NCBI RefSeq assembly: GCF_964275005.1
Contig: NC_092689.1
Coordinates: 12,187,479 to 12,251,478 of the forward strand
DNA: 64,000 bases
Origin: Diadema setosum
Lineage: Eukaryota; Echinodermata; Echinoidea; Diadematoida; Diadematidae
Direction: 5' to 3'
Shown: in pieces, positions 60,720 to 64,000 of the stretch
How positions within the stretch are numbered: position 1 is the first letter of the stretch
Layout: every line of letters begins with the position of its first letter
Made by a program: the position numbers and the translations under genes
Notes under the pieces: generated by a model
What the model was told of the DNA's origin: nothing
The model's database searches: none
What the model saw: the letters and a program-made list of their open reading frames with translations, nothing else

Positions 60720-60960
60720 GTTTATTCCTATACTTAGGTGAAAAGATCCTCGCCTGTTTGCTGTCCACATTAATGTTAAATAATGGCAGCAGCGTTTGCA
60801 TAATGGTGTTAGGCACACTAACGGAACGGACTCCGTCGGACGCGCATTATTGTCTGCCGCGGCCATTGTTAAACGGTTAAGAGTGGAAAGAGCGCTTAAT
60901 GAGTACTTGGTAAGAAAGGTTTTTATCGCGACATCGGTGACGGACATTGGTACCGGACAG
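60720..60960 (+). promoter_or_regulatory. GC-richer island upstream of the GPCR, candidate promoter/enhancer
   Basis: This stretch is less AT-rich and more complex than its surroundings. It carries a CCATTGTT motif (SOX-like), several ATTAAT/TAAT cores and a CpG-containing GACGCGCATTATTG segment. It lies 350-590 bp before the receptor ATG. Function is inferred from composition and position only. Confidence 0.3.
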
Positions 60961-61305
60961 TAACTCTATGCCGTGAGTAAGAATGATTTATTGTTGCTTC
61001 TATAGGTTAGATTGGCCACCTGAAGACATACTGTAGAACTAAGAATAGCAATATGTTTGTTATAAAAATAATCTAAAGAAAGGATAAAAAAAAAGGGGTT
61101 CGTGAAACACAACTTGGGGCAGAGAACGCTGCGTCTGATCACAGACACCTCATCTCGCGACGGCAAACCAAGACAGCAGAACCATGCCATGTACTACATC
61201 TGGATGATACAGACTGAAAATCCAGTCATTGATTATTGGTAAAGGTTGGTTTCATCCCGTCCAATAGCAACGGAGAACTTTGAGGACTGTTGGTAAGTCG
61301 ATACA

Positions 61306-62301
61306 ATGTCTACGAACTCGTCTCAGCAAATAAGCCCCTTCGTACTAGTGAGATATCCCAAAGGTATTCAGGTAACAGGCATGACTCTGTTCAGTCTGTC
61401 CGAAATATTGATTCTCACCTTCAATGTCTTCACATTTTATGTGTTGCGCGCCTGTGACGGAAGGGCGTTTCCCGACAACACGCGGCTCTTTTACCAGGCC
61501 CTAGCGGTGGTGGATGTGATTGGTGGTACCACTGGATTTTGCATGGACATAAGCGTGCTGACGTCTACAGAACTATCCTTCGGGGTGGGCGGTCCTTTCT
61601 GCATGTTGTTCCCGATGATCTACTATTCTTTCTTCGGTCAAACCCTCTTCGTTCTCTGTTGTATTAACGTCGACAGGCTTCTCACCATCTTAAGACCGAT
61701 GAAATATCTTCAATTTGCTACCGTCAAGCGAGCCTCCTGGGCCCTTGGCTTCGCTCTCGTTATTCCGATCCTCCTAACGTGTGGTCTCTGGCCCTTGCCG
61801 AGTTTCCCGGCCACCAACCTTCTGAGAAGCACTTGCGGATTAGAGACCTCTGACGATGATCTTGCCGATGACGTGTTCTTCTGGAGCTTTCTCCCCATCA
61901 TCTTGTCCTGCAGTCTCACCATGGCGATAGTCACCATCTCGAATGTGGGACTCATTATCATAGCATGTCGTCAAGCTCGAAGTCTTGGACGCATCATCCC
62001 TCGATCCCAGAATGACGCATCCCTGAACGCATCACCGTCCCCCGATATGATGAGGGGAGTCCGGACCGTTATCGTCATCACTGGCTGCTCCTATCTAGGA
62101 ATGTGCACTTGGCTCTTCGGCACTTTGGTCATCTATCCCAGATTGGCATCCTCGCCATACCGTGAGCTCTTCATAGTGTCTGGGTTCATTGAACTCTCGA
62201 CGAGATGGTGGAACGGCGCCATCTATCTGTTGACCAACAAGGGTTTCAGGACTCAAGCCAAAAACACCTTTCGCAAATTATGCCTGTGTGCCAGACTTTG
62301 A
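61306..62301 (+). CDS. Rhodopsin-like (class A) GPCR, single coding exon, orphan
   Basis: The 331-residue protein has a short N-terminus with an N-glycosylation sequon (N4-S-S) and seven hydrophobic segments at about residues 26-49, 61-83, 97-125, 143-164, 192-220, 252-277 and 288-310. LAVVD in TM2 holds the conserved Asp (D70). Cys99 at the start of TM3 and Cys177 in the second extracellular loop would form the usual disulfide. TM3 ends V122-D123-R124, a DRY variant. TM6 lacks the CWxP motif. TM7 has N303-G-A-I-Y307 in place of NPxxY. C-terminal cysteines could be palmitoylated. The ligand is unknown and no named subfamily is recognised. Echinoderms carry large lineage-specific expansions of such intronless receptors. 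The next stretch of similar flanking DNA lies 3.3 kb downstream. Confidence 0.9.
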   Translation: MSTNSSQQISPFVLVRYPKGIQVTGMTLFSLSEILILTFNVFTFYVLRACDGRAFPDNTRLFYQALAVVDVIGGTTGFCMDISVLTSTELSFGVGGPFCMLFPMIYYSFFGQTLFVLCCINVDRLLTILRPMKYLQFATVKRASWALGFALVIPILLTCGLWPLPSFPATNLLRSTCGLETSDDDLADDVFFWSFLPIILSCSLTMAIVTISNVGLIIIACRQARSLGRIIPRSQNDASLNASPSPDMMRGVRTVIVITGCSYLGMCTWLFGTLVIYPRLASSPYRELFIVSGFIELSTRWWNGAIYLLTNKGFRTQAKNTFRKLCLCARL

Positions 62302-62474
62302 AGCGTTTATAAACGTCGACAATATTCACGTTTTGTTTGTAATAGAAATAGATTGGTTATCATAAACTCTTTCTGTGAAATTTACATGATCTCCAGATGA
62401 GCAGTTACGTTTAGGAGTACTCTCTGTTCAAATGTTTTAATGCTTTGTATGTCTCTGTTGTCTCAGTAACGTTA

Positions 62475-62480
62475 AATAAA
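62475..62480 (+). terminator. Poly(A) signal of the GPCR gene
   Basis: AATAAA occurs about 175 bp after the GPCR stop codon, a normal distance for a short 3' UTR. Only the hexamer is seen; cleavage site and use are inferred. Confidence 0.55.
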
Positions 62481-62501
62481 AGTAATTTCTTGTCACCCCA
62501 A

Positions 62502-63440
62502 GTCTATTATTTTGCTGATTTCCGGTGAAAACATCATTCAATACTAAAGTAGTAGTTGTATCCGACTGCAAAGAAAGAAACTGTGTTGTTAATTATCATT
62601 GTGCTACAATTTCAGTGATAGTCAAGACGTGAGTGTTATCGGAATAAAAAGATTCAATGGCTACTGTATTGTCATAAAGATTGTCTCCAAGAAAAAAAAA
62701 AGGGGATAGAAGACTTATCGGTCGAGCCATTTCTGCGCATAATTTTGCCACGAATGAACCTAAACATATTCATATGGTCGGTTATTCATTGTTCAAAAGA
62801 AACAATGCCACAAACAGAGATCGATTGGTTTACAGGAACAACATCAGATTTGGGGTTTAAAGTATATTACCACTTTGCTTTTTTCCCTGAAATGAAAAAA
62901 AAAAAGGAAAAAAGAACAGATATAATGTTAATGAAGGTTTTAAATCATATTTATAAGTTTTATCTTGATTCGTCTCTACCCCCTTCCATACATAAAAGAG
63001 TTTTGTTTTATTATGTGATTATACATAGAAATCATATAGCAAAATATGCCAACTCGACAGGGTTCATTGGCTGTATGGTGTAGATAGTTTCATATGCAAA
63101 TGGGGAAATTGTATTTATTTTCAAAGCCAAATCCAGTGCATCTCAAGTGATGTAAAGTCAAGCTTCTGTCTATGCAAACAGATCCGGTATAATTTCTTTT
63201 CTTAATTACAATAGCTATCAATCGGTGATTCAGCGACTAAATCTATATCACTTGATCAATCAATCAAAATCTCACGTGATAGGAGTAATTACCTTACTTT
63301 CATTACTCTAATTTCGGTTTTTACGGTTTCATCTCGGTGCAAAAATGTAAAAAATGTTGACACGTCTGTTATTGAGCAATGCAGTCACGAGACAGGAGTC
63401 GTTATTCAGAAAACCACTTATTATTACTTATGATCTTATA
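62502..63440. other. Intergenic DNA downstream of the GPCR
   Basis: AT-rich sequence with no recognised feature. A 112-codon open frame on the plus strand (62745-63083) has a Lys run and no domain I recognise, so it is not called as a gene. Confidence 0.6.
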
Positions 63441-64000
63441 GGTACCCTATAAGATCGTCATTGGCTATAAAAAAACTAGGTTTGCAGCGAGTCAACACGA
63501 GGGTATTTTTCCGCAAGTGTTAGTACAAAAGCAAAAAAGCTGGAATGGGTCCGATGGAAGTTCAAAATAGGTAATAAAAATCGTACCAATCTAATAGCAA
63601 TTCACCAGTAGTATGCATTGTCACTTCCTCTAAGATAATAAGATGAATCTTTTATGTTGATACAATCATCATTTTGCGCAAGTCAAGCTGTTATGTAACT
63701 TCGGTCATTGATTTCGTAGCAAATATTCCAATAAGCACTCACTGTAATTACACCGTTTGGCTCTATATACGGAACGCCTGAAACAAGTTTGACGGCAAAC
63801 CCTGATATTTAAAGAAAAGAACTTGAATACTTAGTAAGGCTTCGTATAGAGTGCATGTATCATAAAATTTAGATTAAAATGTACAATAAACGAAACAAAT
63901 TGTCCCGCCGTGCATTCAATTATCTTTCGTCAACCATCTTTGCAATATCTAATTGCTTATAGACTGTAGCTCAGTCTCTGTCTTATCTCCTTATTTCTCC
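63441..64000. repeat. Right copy of the GPCR-flanking direct repeat, running off the window
   Basis: This is the second copy of 60130-60690. It is still matching at the last base of the window, so its true end is not seen. If the duplicated unit includes the receptor, a paralogous ATG is expected about 0.6 kb beyond the window. Confidence 0.92.

Noticed and set aside
62745-63083. 112-codon frame after the GPCR
   Set aside because: Lys run and AT-rich composition, no domain, no repeat of the frame elsewhere.
1-64000. LTR, retrovirus-like or Polinton-like elements
   Set aside because: No terminal direct repeats with integrase, protease or capsid-type motifs were seen; the direct repeats at 60.1 and 63.4 kb enclose a receptor gene.

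Overview
The window looks like nuclear DNA of a marine invertebrate, most likely a deuterostome such as an echinoderm. It is AT-rich and intron-rich, full of microsatellites, poly(G)/poly(C) runs, short foldback transposons (MITEs), tRNA-derived SINEs and L2/CR1-type LINE fragments. It also holds an intronless, apparently duplicated rhodopsin-type GPCR of the kind that is expanded in such genomes. Species cannot be settled by reading alone.

Two host genes can be supported. The first is a five-exon minus-strand gene (start codon at 42707, stop at 12242). Its splice sites and phases agree at all four junctions and give a 1091-residue protein. The N-terminus carries two helix-turn-helix-like modules resembling the paired/Tc1-type DNA-binding fold. 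A long acidic, Ser- and His-rich middle follows, then a short coiled coil, a glycine-rich stretch and a C-terminal BEN domain split over the last two exons. The architecture suggests a nuclear DNA-binding or chromatin protein. Intron 1 is about 24.8 kb and holds most of the repeats of the window. The second gene is the plus-strand GPCR at 61306-62301 (331 aa). About 560 bp upstream of it recur 3.3 kb downstream at the right edge of the window, so the window probably ends inside a tandem GPCR array.

Layout: 1-6.1 kb is a MITE cluster downstream of the BEN gene, including three members of one hairpin-rich family with 8-bp target duplications and a Tc1/mariner-like MITE set between (TA)n arrays. 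6.1-12.2 kb is mostly unremarkable, with a LINE 3' end, microsatellites and one doubtful MITE. 12.2-16.9 kb holds BEN-gene exons 5 to 2. 16.9-41.7 kb is intron 1, with two SINEs, a decayed 30-bp minisatellite, a MITE inserted into a 60-bp tandem repeat, several LINE 3' ends and a few GC-rich islands. 41.7-42.7 kb is exon 1. 43-50.8 kb is repeat-rich intergenic DNA with microsatellites, MITEs and a Tc1 transposase relic. 50.9-57.4 kb is a nearly intact L2/CR1-type LINE on the minus strand whose upstream part is built of about 1.1-kb tandem units. 58.25-59.34 kb is a LINE ORF1-type gene. 59.5-64 kb is the GPCR locus with its direct repeats.

No virus-like or LTR element, CRISPR array, rRNA or functional tRNA gene was recognised.
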